Below, piece by piece: positions 17,814 through 26,987 of a stretch of 62,473 nt of DNA. A program made the translations under genes and the position numbers. Below the pieces are notes generated by a model, which saw only the letters and a list, made by a program, of their open reading frames with translations, had not been told where the DNA came from and did no database searches. Source of the stretch: Paramesorhizobium endophyticum (lineage in GTDB: Bacteria; Pseudomonadota; Alphaproteobacteria; Rhizobiales; Rhizobiaceae); assembly GCF_014640615.1 (NCBI RefSeq), contig NZ_BMHH01000023.1:1-62473 (forward strand), given 5' to 3'. Within the stretch, counting starts at the first letter, position 1; every line of letters begins with the position of its first letter.

Positions 17814-17850
17814 GCGCCCGCGGCTCCCGCCGCGGGCGCTTTAGTGTTTT
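17814..17850. terminator. GC-rich hairpin with T tract
   Basis: GCGCCCGCGG and CCGCGGGCGC form a perfect 10-bp stem with a six-base loop, followed by TTTAGTGTTTT. It looks like an intrinsic terminator for rightward transcription from mutY-HAD, although it lies 426 bases past the HAD stop, just inside the left inverted repeat. Confidence 0.6.
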
Positions 17851-17865
17851 ATTGGCCGGTTCCGG

Positions 17866-18305
17866 TTGTTCGCGACATTCGTGGATGCGGATTCCGGCTA
17901 TCCGCAACGCAAGACCGTTTCGGTGACGAAGGAGCTCGCGGATGCAGCCTTTATCGATGGTCAACCGGAAACGGTAACCGTATCGGCAACGCTGGCGAAC
18001 ACCATCGCAGGCAACGTCCCTACCCCTTCCATTTCTACCCCGCCGGCGCGACATTCGATGGAAACCTGGCCTGGTCGCAGAGCGCCTATACCAGCTACAG
18101 AAACACGAACCCGATCCTCGCGTATTTCCAATACACCAACAGTGCGAGCCAGGATCCAGTCACCCTGTATCTTTGCCTGCGTGTCGAGGATGATGCGTAT
18201 TTCGGCGATGTGGATGGGTACGTCAATGCCGACGGCGATTTCCTGCGATACGCCGCCCCCAACAACACGAAGCGCCCGGGACATTACGCCCCGAGCGCTC
18301 CATGA
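17866..18305 (+). pseudogene. Broken reading frame of unknown family inside the inverted-repeat element
   Basis: I do not recognise the product. Upstream the plausible frame reads DADSGYPQRKTVSVTKELAD and ETVTVSATLANTIAG. Near 18015-18030 the protein-like signal moves to another frame: FHFYPAGATFDGNLAWSQSA, then a tail with VEDDAYFGDVDGYVNADGDF, ending at 18305 inside the right inverted repeat. The aromatic- and Asp/Gly-rich tail resembles secreted beta-rich proteins, but no domain can be named. A single-base frameshift would explain the break. It could also be chance coding potential. Confidence 0.35.
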
Positions 18306-18395
18306 TCAGGACTTTGACTGGAGGTCGTCCGATTGATGAGGAGTGTGACTCCGAATAGTGACCAGACTTTGTGTCAGCGGTCTGGTCTTACGCGA

Positions 18396-18419
18396 AAAGC
18401 TTTCAACTTTTCGCGATCT
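18396..18419. repeat. Short hairpin past the ccrM stop (degenerate family E)
   Basis: CGCGAAAAGCTTTCAACTTTTCGCG is a near-perfect stem just downstream of the leftward ccrM stop. It shares the GAAAAG...CTTTTC core of family E and may help end ccrM transcription. Confidence 0.6.
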
Positions 18420-18429
18420 GCCGGCTTTC

Positions 18430-19608
<1,179 letters not shown>

Positions 19609-19755
19609 TTACTGAATTGCCCTTATGGTTACCGGACAGGGTAAATATGGCGTTAAGCGAAGCGCTCCCCCGCCATAAAACTTTGACGCCCGGCCAATTA
19701 AGGTGTAGCCCGAGGCCCGCAAATCTCTCCCCGCCATTGAACAGGATATCGCAAC

Positions 19756-20445
19756 ATGGCCGCACCGGAGCTCATCATTTTCGACTGTGACGGCGTTCTG
19801 GTCGATTCGGAAATCATCGCGGCGCGGGTCGAATCCGAGCTCCTGACCGATGCGGGCTACGCCATCGAGCCGGACGAGATCGCCGAGCGATTTTCCGGCC
19901 TGACCTGGCCGAGCATATTGCTGCTGGTGGAGCGGGAAGCCGGAATTCCCATTTCCGCCTCGCTGATCGATAAATCCGACCGAATCCTGGATGAGCGGCT
20001 GGCGAACGAGGTGGAAGCGGTCGAGGGCATCGCCAAGGTGGTTTCGGCGCTGAAGTTGCCCAAATGTATTTGCTCGAACTCCTCGACCAAGCGGCTTGAA
20101 CTGATGCTGAAACGAACAGGACTATACGATCTCTTCGCGCCCGACATCTTCGCCGCCGGCGAGGTGGGCACGAAGAAGGGCAAGCCTGCGCCGGACGTGT
20201 TCCTTTACGCGGCGGAGAAATTCGGCGTCGATCCGAAGAACGTCATCGTGATCGAGGATTCGGTGCACGGCATCCATGGCGCGCGCGCCGCGGGCATGCG
20301 CGTCATCGGCTTCACTGGCGGAGCGCACACCTATCCGGGACACGCCGACCGCCTGACGGAAGCAGGCGCGGAAACAGTGATCAACCGGCACAAGGATTTG
20401 CCTGCTGTTATCGAGGCGATGGCGGAGTGGTCGGAGGCGATTTAG
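19756..20445 (+). CDS. HAD-superfamily phosphatase (beta-phosphoglucomutase-like)
   Basis: The protein has 229 residues. Motif I is IIFDCDGVLVDSE (Asp nucleophile plus DxD). A helical cap spans about 18-85. Motif II is ICSNSS, the Lys is in KKGKPAPDVFLYAAEKFGVD, and motif IV is VIVIEDSVHGIHGARAAGM. All four catalytic motifs are intact, so it is probably an active sugar-phosphate phosphatase. It is divergent from ccrM. Its TAG stop is the first element of the (GTGAGATA)n tract downstream, so the 3' end is defined by that repeat. Confidence 0.92.
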   Translation: MAAPELIIFDCDGVLVDSEIIAARVESELLTDAGYAIEPDEIAERFSGLTWPSILLLVEREAGIPISASLIDKSDRILDERLANEVEAVEGIAKVVSALKLPKCICSNSSTKRLELMLKRTGLYDLFAPDIFAAGEVGTKKGKPAPDVFLYAAEKFGVDPKNVIVIEDSVHGIHGARAAGMRVIGFTGGAHTYPGHADRLTEAGAETVINRHKDLPAVIEAMAEWSEAI

Positions 20446-20560
20446 TGAGATAGTGAGATAGTGAGATAGTGAGATAGTGAGATAGTGAGATAGTGAACCG
20501 TAAGGTAGTGAAGCCGTTTTGCAACTACCTCACTATCTCACTATTCCCTATCTCACTGTT
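20443..20560. repeat. (GTGAGATA)n hairpin (family H copy 2)
   Basis: Six near-perfect tandem octamers GTGAGATA on the left are mirrored on the right by CTACCTCACTATCTCACTAT and TATCTCACTG. Because the unit is 8 bp and holds TGA and TAG, the left tract closes all three rightward frames. It lies between convergent genes and provides the stop codon of the HAD gene. Confidence 0.9.
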
Positions 20561-20562
20561 TT

Positions 20563-20745
20563 TCACGCCGCTGATTTCTTCCTGCTCCTCGGCGGCTCGT
20601 TGAGGTGCGCGAGGGTCTCCTCCGCCTGCTCCAGCGAGAGGCCGATCATCAGCTTGGTGCCTATAATGACGGGAACACCGGTGACCGTATCGAAAATGGC
20701 CCAGGTGTCAGTCGGTTCGAGAATGCGTTCGTATCGTGGTGTCAT
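20563..20745 (-). CDS. Small conserved hypothetical protein
   Basis: The protein has 60 residues from the ATG at 20745, chosen for AGGA eight bases upstream; an ATG at 20754 would add MPP. The sequence contains TDTWAIFDTVTGVPVIIGTK and SLEQAEETLAHLNEP, then a basic tail PRSRKKSAA. No membrane segment, cysteine or known motif is evident. Short proteins of this pattern occur in Rhizobiales; the function is unknown. It is convergent with the HAD gene. Confidence 0.6.
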   Translation of the reverse strand: MTPRYERILEPTDTWAIFDTVTGVPVIIGTKLMIGLSLEQAEETLAHLNEPPRSRKKSAA

Positions 20746-20839
20746 GGGCGGCATCCTATATTCGAACCGGTTGATATAATCCTCACACCCACGCTCATTT
20801 TTTAATCAAATTTGGTTTAAATATTAAGCGTAAAACTGA

Positions 20840-22465
20840 TCAGCCGACCTTTGTCCCCGGCCTATTTTTCTTGCGCCGCCTTCTCAGCGCGATAATACCG
20901 TCCTGCTGTTCCAGCCGCCGGATCAACCTGGCGGCGGGGACGGGGCGGCCGAAATACCATCCCTGCCCCATCACCTGGACGGGCAGGTTGCGGAAATAAT
21001 CGGCCTGCGCTTCCGTCTCGACGCCTTCGGCGACGATGTCGAGCTTGTGCTTGAGCGCCATGTCGATGATCTGCGGCACGATCGAGACCGTCACCGCATC
21101 GGTGCCGACGGTGCGGGTGAAGGCGCGGTCCATCTTCAGGGCATCGACATTGAGCTCGCCCAGATAGGAGAGGCTCGAGTAGCCGGTGCCGAAATCGTCG
21201 ATATAAACCGAATGGCCGCGCGACCTCAGGCGGGCGATGCCCTCGATGGCGGCGCGGGAGTCGGCGGCAGAGCGCTCGGTCAGCTCAATGCCGATCTGCT
21301 GGGGCTCGATATCGGCGTAGTGCAGCCCCTCCTCGATCGCGACAAGGAATTTCGGGTCGTCGAGATCCGAGGCCGTCACATTGATGGTGATGCGGAAATC
21401 CCGGTGCAGACGCAGCGTCTCGCCCATTTCCTTGATGACACGGTCTAGCACATAGCGGGTGATGCGCCCGGCCATTCCCCTTTGCTCGGCGATGGCGACG
21501 AAGACATCGGGGGGAACGAAATCGCCATTGCTCTGCCATCTTATCAGCGCTTCGGCGGCAACGATCCTGCCATCGGTCACATCGACCACCGGCTGGTAGA
21601 CGAGGGTCAGCTCCTCGCGCGAAAGAGCCCGGTTGAGCCGGGCCATCAGCGATTGGTCGCGGCGGCGGAAATCGACCCAGCCAAGCCCGGCAAGCGCGCC
21701 GAGCGCCGCCCCGAGCATAGTGATGGCGTTGACATAGCTCGTGCTGTCGAGCGCGCCGACACCGGCCCAGACGGCGACGCACAGGCCCGACCGGTCACAG
21801 CTGTCGCGGCGGAGCACATCGCCCTTCGATGCCCAGGTGGCGGGACCCGTCGATTGCGGACTGCTTCCATCCTCGTCACCGAACATCTGGCCGAAGCTGC
21901 GCGTCTCGAGATTGCCGTAGAAGACGGCGAAATGATAAGGTTCCTGCTTGAACGTGTCGAATGCCCGAGGGTCGATGACGACATCGGTGTTTCCCTTGGC
22001 CAGGATCGGAGCCCGGCCGGAGGAAACCGTCAATGGCGAGTCGGGATAAAATTGCGTCCCGTCCGCCAGCACGACGGGCGCGAATTTCGGCATATGCACG
22101 TGTTTGCTGGGCGTGCCCAATATCGTGGAGCAGACGACGGCGCCGTTCCTGATACGCCCGATATCCTTTGCATTGCGTGTCTCGAAAAGCATGTTGCGCA
22201 GCAGCTGGATTTCAGTATCCGAGCAGAAGGGATAGGGCGACGTGTTGGCGACGTTTATGGCGCCGTTGGCCTCGTTGACGACGGCGATGGCATGGGTCAG
22301 GAGCTGGTTCGAATAGGCGGTAAGTTCCGCCTGGTCATGGGACAGGCGCATGCGCGTGCCCAGCAGATGGCCAAGCCCTCCCCCCAGCAATGCAGCCAGA
22401 AGCACCACCAGGAAAATGGGGGAAGTCCGGAAAATGGGGCGCAAACGATCGATCACTGAATTCAC
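20840..22465 (-). CDS. Membrane-bound EAL-domain c-di-GMP phosphodiesterase with CSS-type periplasmic sensor
   Basis: The protein has 541 residues and a GTG start. One N-terminal helix (about 17-38) and a second near 240-258 enclose a periplasmic domain with two cysteines, PFCSDTEIQLLRNMLFETRN and VVCSTI. This is the CSS-motif sensor layout, in which the cysteine redox state controls the enzyme. The EAL domain (about 275-520) has EALIRW, the metal-binding region DDFGTGYSSLSYL, and AEGVETEAQADYFRNL near the end. It would hydrolyse c-di-GMP in the cytoplasm. It stands alone; an AT-rich leader with an inverted repeat lies upstream. Confidence 0.92.
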   Translation of the reverse strand: MNSVIDRLRPIFRTSPIFLVVLLAALLGGGLGHLLGTRMRLSHDQAELTAYSNQLLTHAIAVVNEANGAINVANTSPYPFCSDTEIQLLRNMLFETRNAKDIGRIRNGAVVCSTILGTPSKHVHMPKFAPVVLADGTQFYPDSPLTVSSGRAPILAKGNTDVVIDPRAFDTFKQEPYHFAVFYGNLETRSFGQMFGDEDGSSPQSTGPATWASKGDVLRRDSCDRSGLCVAVWAGVGALDSTSYVNAITMLGAALGALAGLGWVDFRRRDQSLMARLNRALSREELTLVYQPVVDVTDGRIVAAEALIRWQSNGDFVPPDVFVAIAEQRGMAGRITRYVLDRVIKEMGETLRLHRDFRITINVTASDLDDPKFLVAIEEGLHYADIEPQQIGIELTERSAADSRAAIEGIARLRSRGHSVYIDDFGTGYSSLSYLGELNVDALKMDRAFTRTVGTDAVTVSIVPQIIDMALKHKLDIVAEGVETEAQADYFRNLPVQVMGQGWYFGRPVPAARLIRRLEQQDGIIALRRRRKKNRPGTKVG

Positions 22466-22585
22466 TGCCTGTCATGGAAAGAAAATTTTGCAACCCTGCC
22501 ATTCAGGGGCGATAAAAGCTTACAAACATTAGAATTTTAATAAAATTACTTCAGGTATACTCAAAAAATACTTTGATGCGGAAGT

Positions 22586-22604
22586 ATTCATATACCATAT
22601 GAAT
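22586..22604. promoter_or_regulatory. Inverted repeat in the AT-rich leader of the EAL gene
   Basis: ATTCATAT and ATATGAAT flank ACC. It is about 120 bases upstream of the leftward EAL gene, in the only AT-rich stretch of this intergenic region, and could be an operator. No regulator is identified. Confidence 0.35.
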
Positions 22605-22691
22605 TAATGAATGTGGCCAGAGAGAGGCGATCACATTGAAAATTATGGATTTTCATGATTAAAGTTGTCATTCAAAGGTGAATTGCTGCGG

Positions 22692-22866
22692 TTACTTCCA
22701 CGTTGAGGCGTGGATTCCTGTGACAAGCACAGGAATGACGCCTGCTTTGCTGTTGGCGACCCGCCACCCGGGCCTCTCCGCTTGGGCAAGAACGGTCCTC
22801 GATAGCGCAGAAAATCTCCACCCCGTCATTCCTGTGCTTGTCACAGGAATCCATGCCTCAACAGCC
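22692..22866. repeat. Double-hairpin repeat, family C copy 2 (variant stems)
   Basis: The layout matches the copies at 7926 and 22979, but the stems read ATTCCTGTG...CACAGGAAT instead of ATCCCAGTG...CACTGGGAT. Both differences are compensated on the opposite arm and repeated in the inverted end. Together with copy 3 it fills most of the 724-base gap 22466-23189, which has no gene. Confidence 0.85.
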
Positions 22867-22969
22867 GTGTTACAGCAACGGCGCCAAATGGCATCCAACT
22901 TGATCTATCAAAACATGAACGACTCTAAATGGAAACAATGGACCATTCTTTATCGTTACGGCCATGCCG

Positions 22970-23136
22970 CCGCAGAGGAATGGATCCCAGTGACAAGCAC
23001 TGGGATGGCGGGTTGCTTTGCTGTCACCAGCCAACCTTCGATCTCTCCGCTTGGCAGAAGCATATCCGGTAGCGGAAAAAACATCACCACCCCGTCATCC
23101 CAGTGCTTGTCACTGGGATCCATTCCTCTGCGTCTC
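22970..23136. repeat. Double-hairpin repeat, family C copy 3
   Basis: GGATCCCAGTGACAAGCACTG on the left and CCCAGTGCTTGTCACTGGG on the right surround a centre with CTCCGCTTGGCAGAAGCATA, shared with copy 1. It is placed in tandem with copy 2, about 100 bases apart. Confidence 0.85.
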
Positions 23137-23189
23137 CACAACGCGGTCCCGAACGGAATTCAGGCAATTCCATCAAAACAGGAGCCGCA

Positions 23190-23738
23190 TTACTTCGCGT
23201 TAGCCGGCCCTTCATCGTAACCGACGAAAACCTGCACGTTTCTTTGGGCGGGAGCCGGGAAGGTGATGCCCTTGTCGTTGAAGATGAACTGGGTTGCCGT
23301 CGTGGGATCGGTGACGCTGACCTGATATTTATGCAGCTTCGAATAAAGCACCGCGTCTCCCTGCATCACTGCGACGCGGATCGGCATGGTGATGGTGCCG
23401 GCTTTGAAGCGCGGGCCCGGGACGATTTTGCCTGCAGCGGCGACGTCCATGGTGATCGTGCCGGGGCCGTATTGGCAGGCGCGCGTCACATCGGCCATGG
23501 AGGCCTGATAGACGATGCGGGACTTGTCCTGCTCGCCGCCTTTTTCATAGGTGTTGAAGAAGGCCGTTCCTTCGCGCAGCACCACGCCGGGGCACCAGGC
23601 GCGCAGCTCGGCCTCCGTGATTTTCGGCTCACTGGGCGTTTCCGATCCGCCCTTGGTCGTGCATCCGGCGGCTGCCAGAACCAGCGCCATCGCAAAAACT
23701 TGATGGAACGCGGAACGATTGTATGATGCTTTATTCAT
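23190..23738 (-). CDS. Putative lipoprotein of unknown function
   Basis: The protein has 182 residues from MNKASYNRS, preceded by AGGGAAG. The signal sequence ends in a lipobox, LVLAAAGC, so the mature protein should be lipidated near residue 25. The mature part is beta-rich with ITEAELRAWCPGVVLREGTA, ITMPIRVAVMQGDAVLYSKL and TATQFIFNDKGITFPAPAQ, without a motif I can name. Similar small lipoproteins occur in Brucella relatives. It is divergent from thrC, from which it is separated by a degenerate REP-like palindrome. Confidence 0.75.
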   Translation of the reverse strand: MNKASYNRSAFHQVFAMALVLAAAGCTTKGGSETPSEPKITEAELRAWCPGVVLREGTAFFNTYEKGGEQDKSRIVYQASMADVTRACQYGPGTITMDVAAAGKIVPGPRFKAGTITMPIRVAVMQGDAVLYSKLHKYQVSVTDPTTATQFIFNDKGITFPAPAQRNVQVFVGYDEGPANAK

Positions 23739-23887
23739 GAACCGGACTTCCCTGCACTGATGAACCTGTTCTATACCACGCCATGGACCACCGCCAATGG
23801 GGCCGCGCGACGGTGTTTTCCCGTTTTTTGCCGCAGAGGGCAAGCCGTCTTGAACCCCGCGCGACCGATCTGCAGGATTTTTTAACA

Positions 23888-23929
23888 GCATGATCATATT
23901 CAAATGTGCGCAACATTTCGGGATAATGC
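23888..23929. repeat. Degenerate REP-like palindrome upstream of thrC (family E)
   Basis: GCATGATCATATTCAAATGT... ends in ACATTTCGGGATAATGC. The ends match family E, but the stem sequence has changed with partial compensation. It lies 20 bases before the thrC start. Confidence 0.7.
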
Positions 23930-23948
23930 TGTAAAGGGCCAGGATGAC

Positions 23949-25340
23949 ATGAAATATGTGAGTACCCGCGGCGAAGCGCCGGTTTTGGGATTTTCCGATG
24001 CGCTGCTGGCGGGGCTCGCGCGTGATGGGGGTCTCTATCTTCCCCAGGAGTTCCCGGTCTTCTCGCCGGAGGAAATCCGTTCACTGCGCGGCAAGTCCTA
24101 CGCCGATATCGCAATACACGTGCTTTCGCCCTTTACCGGCGGCGAGATTCCGCAGGCGGATTTCGAGCGGATGATCCGAGAAGCCTACGCCAGCTTCCGC
24201 CATGAGGCCGTCTGCCCGCTTGTGCAGACCGGTGCGAATGAGTTTGTTCTCGAACTCTTCCACGGGCCGACGCTCGCCTTCAAGGATGTGGCGATGCAAT
24301 TGCTGGCGCGGCTGATGGATCATGTGCTTGCCGAGCGGGGCGAGCGGGCGACCATCGTCGGGGCAACCTCGGGCGATACGGGCGGAGCGGCCATCGAGGC
24401 CTTCGCGGGCCGCGACCGGACGGATATCTTCATCCTCTTCCCCCATGGCCGCGTCTCGCCGGTGCAGCAGCGGCAGATGACGAGCTCGACCGCAGCGAAT
24501 GTCCATGCGCTTTCCATCGAAGGCAATTTCGACGATTGCCAGGCGCTGGTGAAGGGCATGTTCAACGATCTGAAATTCCGCGATGCGCTGTCGCTGTCGG
24601 GGGTCAATTCGATCAACTGGGCGCGGATCATGCCGCAGGTGGTGTATTATTTCACCGCCGCGCTGGCGCTGGGCGCGCCGGACCGTCCGGTTTCCTTCAC
24701 CGTTCCCACCGGTAATTTCGGCGACATCTTCGCCGGTTACGTCGCCAAGCGCATGGGCCTGCCCATAAACCGCCTTGTCGCGGCGACCAATGACAATGAT
24801 ATTCTCTACCGCACGCTGCAATCGGGCGCCTATGAGACGCGCGGCGTCATCCAGACCACCTCGCCTTCGATGGACATCCAGGTTTCCTCCAATTTCGAGC
24901 GGCTGCTCTTCGAGGCGCATGGGCGCGACGCGGCGGCAGTGCGCCGGCTGATGGACGGGCTCAAGCAATCGGGCGGCTTCTCCATCGGCGAGGCGGCGCT
25001 TGAGCGCATTCGCGCGGAATTCGGCGCGGGCCGCTCCACCATGATCGAGACGGCCAAGACGATCCGCTCCGTGCTTCATGACAGCGGCTACCTGCTCGAT
25101 CCGCATTCGGCCATCGGCGTCAAGGTTGGGCGCGACCATGCCGGTGATGAGCCCATGGTGGCGCTGGCCACCGCGCATCCGGCCAAATTTCCGCAAGCCG
25201 TGGCGGAGGCGAGCGGCGCGACGCCGCAGCTTCCCGCATGGCTTGGCGATCTCATGACGAGAAAAGAGAATTACACGGTGCTTCCCAACGATCTTAAAAT
25301 CGTGGAAGATCATATCAGCCGCAAATCCAGGGTAGGTTAG
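23949..25340 (+). CDS. thrC: Threonine synthase
   Basis: ThrC converts O-phosphohomoserine to threonine with PLP. The protein has 463 residues, the long bacterial class. The start MKYVSTRGEAP is chosen because CCAGGATGAC precedes it. The N-terminal segment has the class signature VSTRGEAP...GFSDALLAGLARDGGLYLP. The PLP lysine is in PTLAFKDVAMQLLARLMD near 113. The phosphate-binding loop is GATSGDTGGAAIEAF near 140, and the glycine-rich VPTGNFGDIFAGYVAKRMG is near 250. The partner gene thrB is about 9 kb away, after rnhA. It is followed by the M16 peptidase gene with a family E palindrome between. Confidence 0.97.
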   Translation: MKYVSTRGEAPVLGFSDALLAGLARDGGLYLPQEFPVFSPEEIRSLRGKSYADIAIHVLSPFTGGEIPQADFERMIREAYASFRHEAVCPLVQTGANEFVLELFHGPTLAFKDVAMQLLARLMDHVLAERGERATIVGATSGDTGGAAIEAFAGRDRTDIFILFPHGRVSPVQQRQMTSSTAANVHALSIEGNFDDCQALVKGMFNDLKFRDALSLSGVNSINWARIMPQVVYYFTAALALGAPDRPVSFTVPTGNFGDIFAGYVAKRMGLPINRLVAATNDNDILYRTLQSGAYETRGVIQTTSPSMDIQVSSNFERLLFEAHGRDAAAVRRLMDGLKQSGGFSIGEAALERIRAEFGAGRSTMIETAKTIRSVLHDSGYLLDPHSAIGVKVGRDHAGDEPMVALATAHPAKFPQAVAEASGATPQLPAWLGDLMTRKENYTVLPNDLKIVEDHISRKSRVG

Positions 25341-25384
25341 AACCACATTGAGACGAATATCCTCTACCAATTTGTTTTTTATCC

Positions 25385-25428
25385 GCATGAGTCTTATCCG
25401 AAAAGTCTGCAACTTTTCGGGATCATGC
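25385..25428. repeat. REP-like 43-mer palindrome (family E)
   Basis: GCATGAGTCTTATCCGAAAAG pairs with CTTTTCGGGATCATGC around TCTGCAA. It sits between thrC and the M16 peptidase start, 23 bases upstream of the latter. Confidence 0.9.
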
Positions 25429-25451
25429 GTGCGGGAGGGAGTCTAAAAAGC

Positions 25452-26744
25452 ATGGGTGTTGAAGTAAGCCGTCTATCAAACGGGCTGGCCATTGCCACCG
25501 AGGCGATGCCGAATGTCGAGAGTGTCGCGCTCGGAATATGGGTCAAGGCCGGTTCCCGCAACGAGGCGAACGACCAGCACGGCATCGCCCATCTCCTCGA
25601 GCATATGGCGTTCAAGGGCACCGAAAACCGCACGGCCTGGCAGATCGCGGCTGACATCGAGAATGTGGGAGGCGAGATCAACGCCGCCACCAGCGTCGAG
25701 ACCACGTCCTATTACGCCCGCGTGCTGCGCAACGACGTGCCGCTGGCCATCGATATTCTCTCCGATATCCTGACCTCCTCCAAATTCGACGCGGACGAGT
25801 TGGAACGGGAGAAGCATGTGATCATGCAGGAGATCGGCGCGGCGCATGACACGCCCGACGATATCGTCTTCGACCGCTTCACCGAAACCGCCTTCCGCCA
25901 CCAGCCGGTGGGCCGCGCCATCCTGGGCGAGCCGGAAACGGTGGAGGCCTTCACGTCAGCCGATTTGCGCACCTATATGGAACAGCAATATAGCGCCGAC
26001 CGCATGGTGGTGACGGCGGCGGGCGCAATCGACCATGACGATTTCGTCCGCGAGGTGGAGTCGCGGCTGGGCGGCTTCCGTTCGCATTCCACCGGGCCGC
26101 TGCCGGACCTGGCGCATTATGTCGGCGGCGATTTCCGCGAGCATCGCGATCTGATGGATGCGCAGGTGCTGATCGGCTTCGAGGGCCGCGCCTATCATGT
26201 GCGCGATTTCTACGCCTCGCAGATATTGGCGATGGCTCTCGGCGGCGGCATGTCCTCGCGGCTGTTTCAGGAAGTGCGCGAGAAGCGCGGCCTTTGCTAT
26301 TCCGTCTATGCCTTCCATTGGGGCTTTTCCGATACCGGCCTCTTCGGCATCCACGCCGCGACGGGGCGCGACGATCTGACCGAACTGGTGCCCGTCATCC
26401 TCAACGAGCTACATGAGGCTTCGCAGAATATCAGCGAGGAAGAAGTGAACCGCGCCCGCGCCCAGTACCGCGCCAGTCTTTTGATGTCGCAGGAGAGCGT
26501 GGCGAGCCGCGCCGGGCAGATGGCGCGGCAAATCCTGCTCTATGGCCGCCCGGTGACCAATGACGAGCTTCTGGACCGGCTTTCGCACATCACCGCCGAG
26601 CGGCTCACCGACCTCGCCGGACGGATGTTCCTCGATACCAAGCCGACCGTCGCCGCCGTGGGCCCGGTGGGAAAACTGATGCATTTCGAGGGCGTGAGCG
26701 ATGCGCTGTCGACACGGGCGCAGACGCGGAAGATGGCGGTTTAA
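25452..26744 (+). CDS. M16-family zinc peptidase (processing-peptidase-like)
   Basis: The protein has 430 residues. The N-terminal catalytic half has the inverted zinc motif HLLEH (47-51 in GIAHLLEHMAFKGT) and the distal Glu in a EREKHVIMQEIGAAHDTPDD helix. The C-terminal half contains GGGMSSRLFQEVREKRGLCY, the Arg/Tyr segment that binds substrate. The organisation is that of bacterial homologues of the mitochondrial processing peptidase beta subunit. It is probably cytoplasmic or membrane-associated; the substrate is unknown. In related genomes it commonly follows thrC, as here, and precedes a GNAT gene. Confidence 0.95.
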   Translation: MGVEVSRLSNGLAIATEAMPNVESVALGIWVKAGSRNEANDQHGIAHLLEHMAFKGTENRTAWQIAADIENVGGEINAATSVETTSYYARVLRNDVPLAIDILSDILTSSKFDADELEREKHVIMQEIGAAHDTPDDIVFDRFTETAFRHQPVGRAILGEPETVEAFTSADLRTYMEQQYSADRMVVTAAGAIDHDDFVREVESRLGGFRSHSTGPLPDLAHYVGGDFREHRDLMDAQVLIGFEGRAYHVRDFYASQILAMALGGGMSSRLFQEVREKRGLCYSVYAFHWGFSDTGLFGIHAATGRDDLTELVPVILNELHEASQNISEEEVNRARAQYRASLLMSQESVASRAGQMARQILLYGRPVTNDELLDRLSHITAERLTDLAGRMFLDTKPTVAAVGPVGKLMHFEGVSDALSTRAQTRKMAV

Positions 26745-26754
26745 AGCGCTTGAG

Positions 26755-26956
26755 ATGGAAACGCTGGCGCCAAACACCCCCCTCTGCCCTGCCGGGCATC
26801 TCCCCCACAAGGGGGGAGATTGGCTGACACAACTCGCCGCGTCCATTCCACATTGTCTGCGATTGGTACCGAACGGCCATGAAGGCGTAATCTCTCCCCT
26901 TGCGGGGGAGATGTCCGGCAGGACAGAGGGGGGTACTGTCCCGCCGACGTTTCCAT
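26755..26956. repeat. Long mosaic palindrome, family A copy 3
   Basis: The full outer arms are visible here: ATGGAAACGCTGGCG on the left and CGCCGACGTTTCCAT on the right, with CCCCCCTCTGCCCTGCCGGG and its partner inside. It lies between the M16 peptidase stop and the GNAT start. Confidence 0.88.
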
Positions 26957-26987
26957 TCAAACCCAAACTGGTTTAGGGCCTCCGGCC

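Larger units (their letters stand above)
17739..18372. mobile_element. Element with ~78-bp imperfect terminal inverted repeats
   Basis: The region 17739-17817 matches the reverse complement of 18295-18372 almost throughout; a 40-base inner block including CGGACGACCTCCAGTCAAAG is identical. The ends enclose about 480 bases containing a terminator-like hairpin and a broken reading frame. No transposase or clear target duplication was found. The 350 bases before it (17389-17738, after the HAD gene) hold no recognisable gene or repeat. It could be a non-autonomous mobile element or an inverted duplication around a gene relic. Confidence 0.5.

Noticed and set aside
22692-23136. Possible CRISPR array
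   Set aside because: Two inverted, variant copies with large internal palindromes, no regular direct repeats with unique spacers and no cas genes.
22678-23220. Open frame through the family C repeats upstream of the lipoprotein gene
   Set aside because: Most of it is repeat sequence translated in both orientations (ASTAVL..., PVTSTGM...), a known artefact of such repeats.
26701-26976. Short open frames through family A repeats reading PLCPAGHLPHKGG-type peptide
   Set aside because: The same peptide appears in several copies of the repeat on both strands, so it is repeat translation, not protein.
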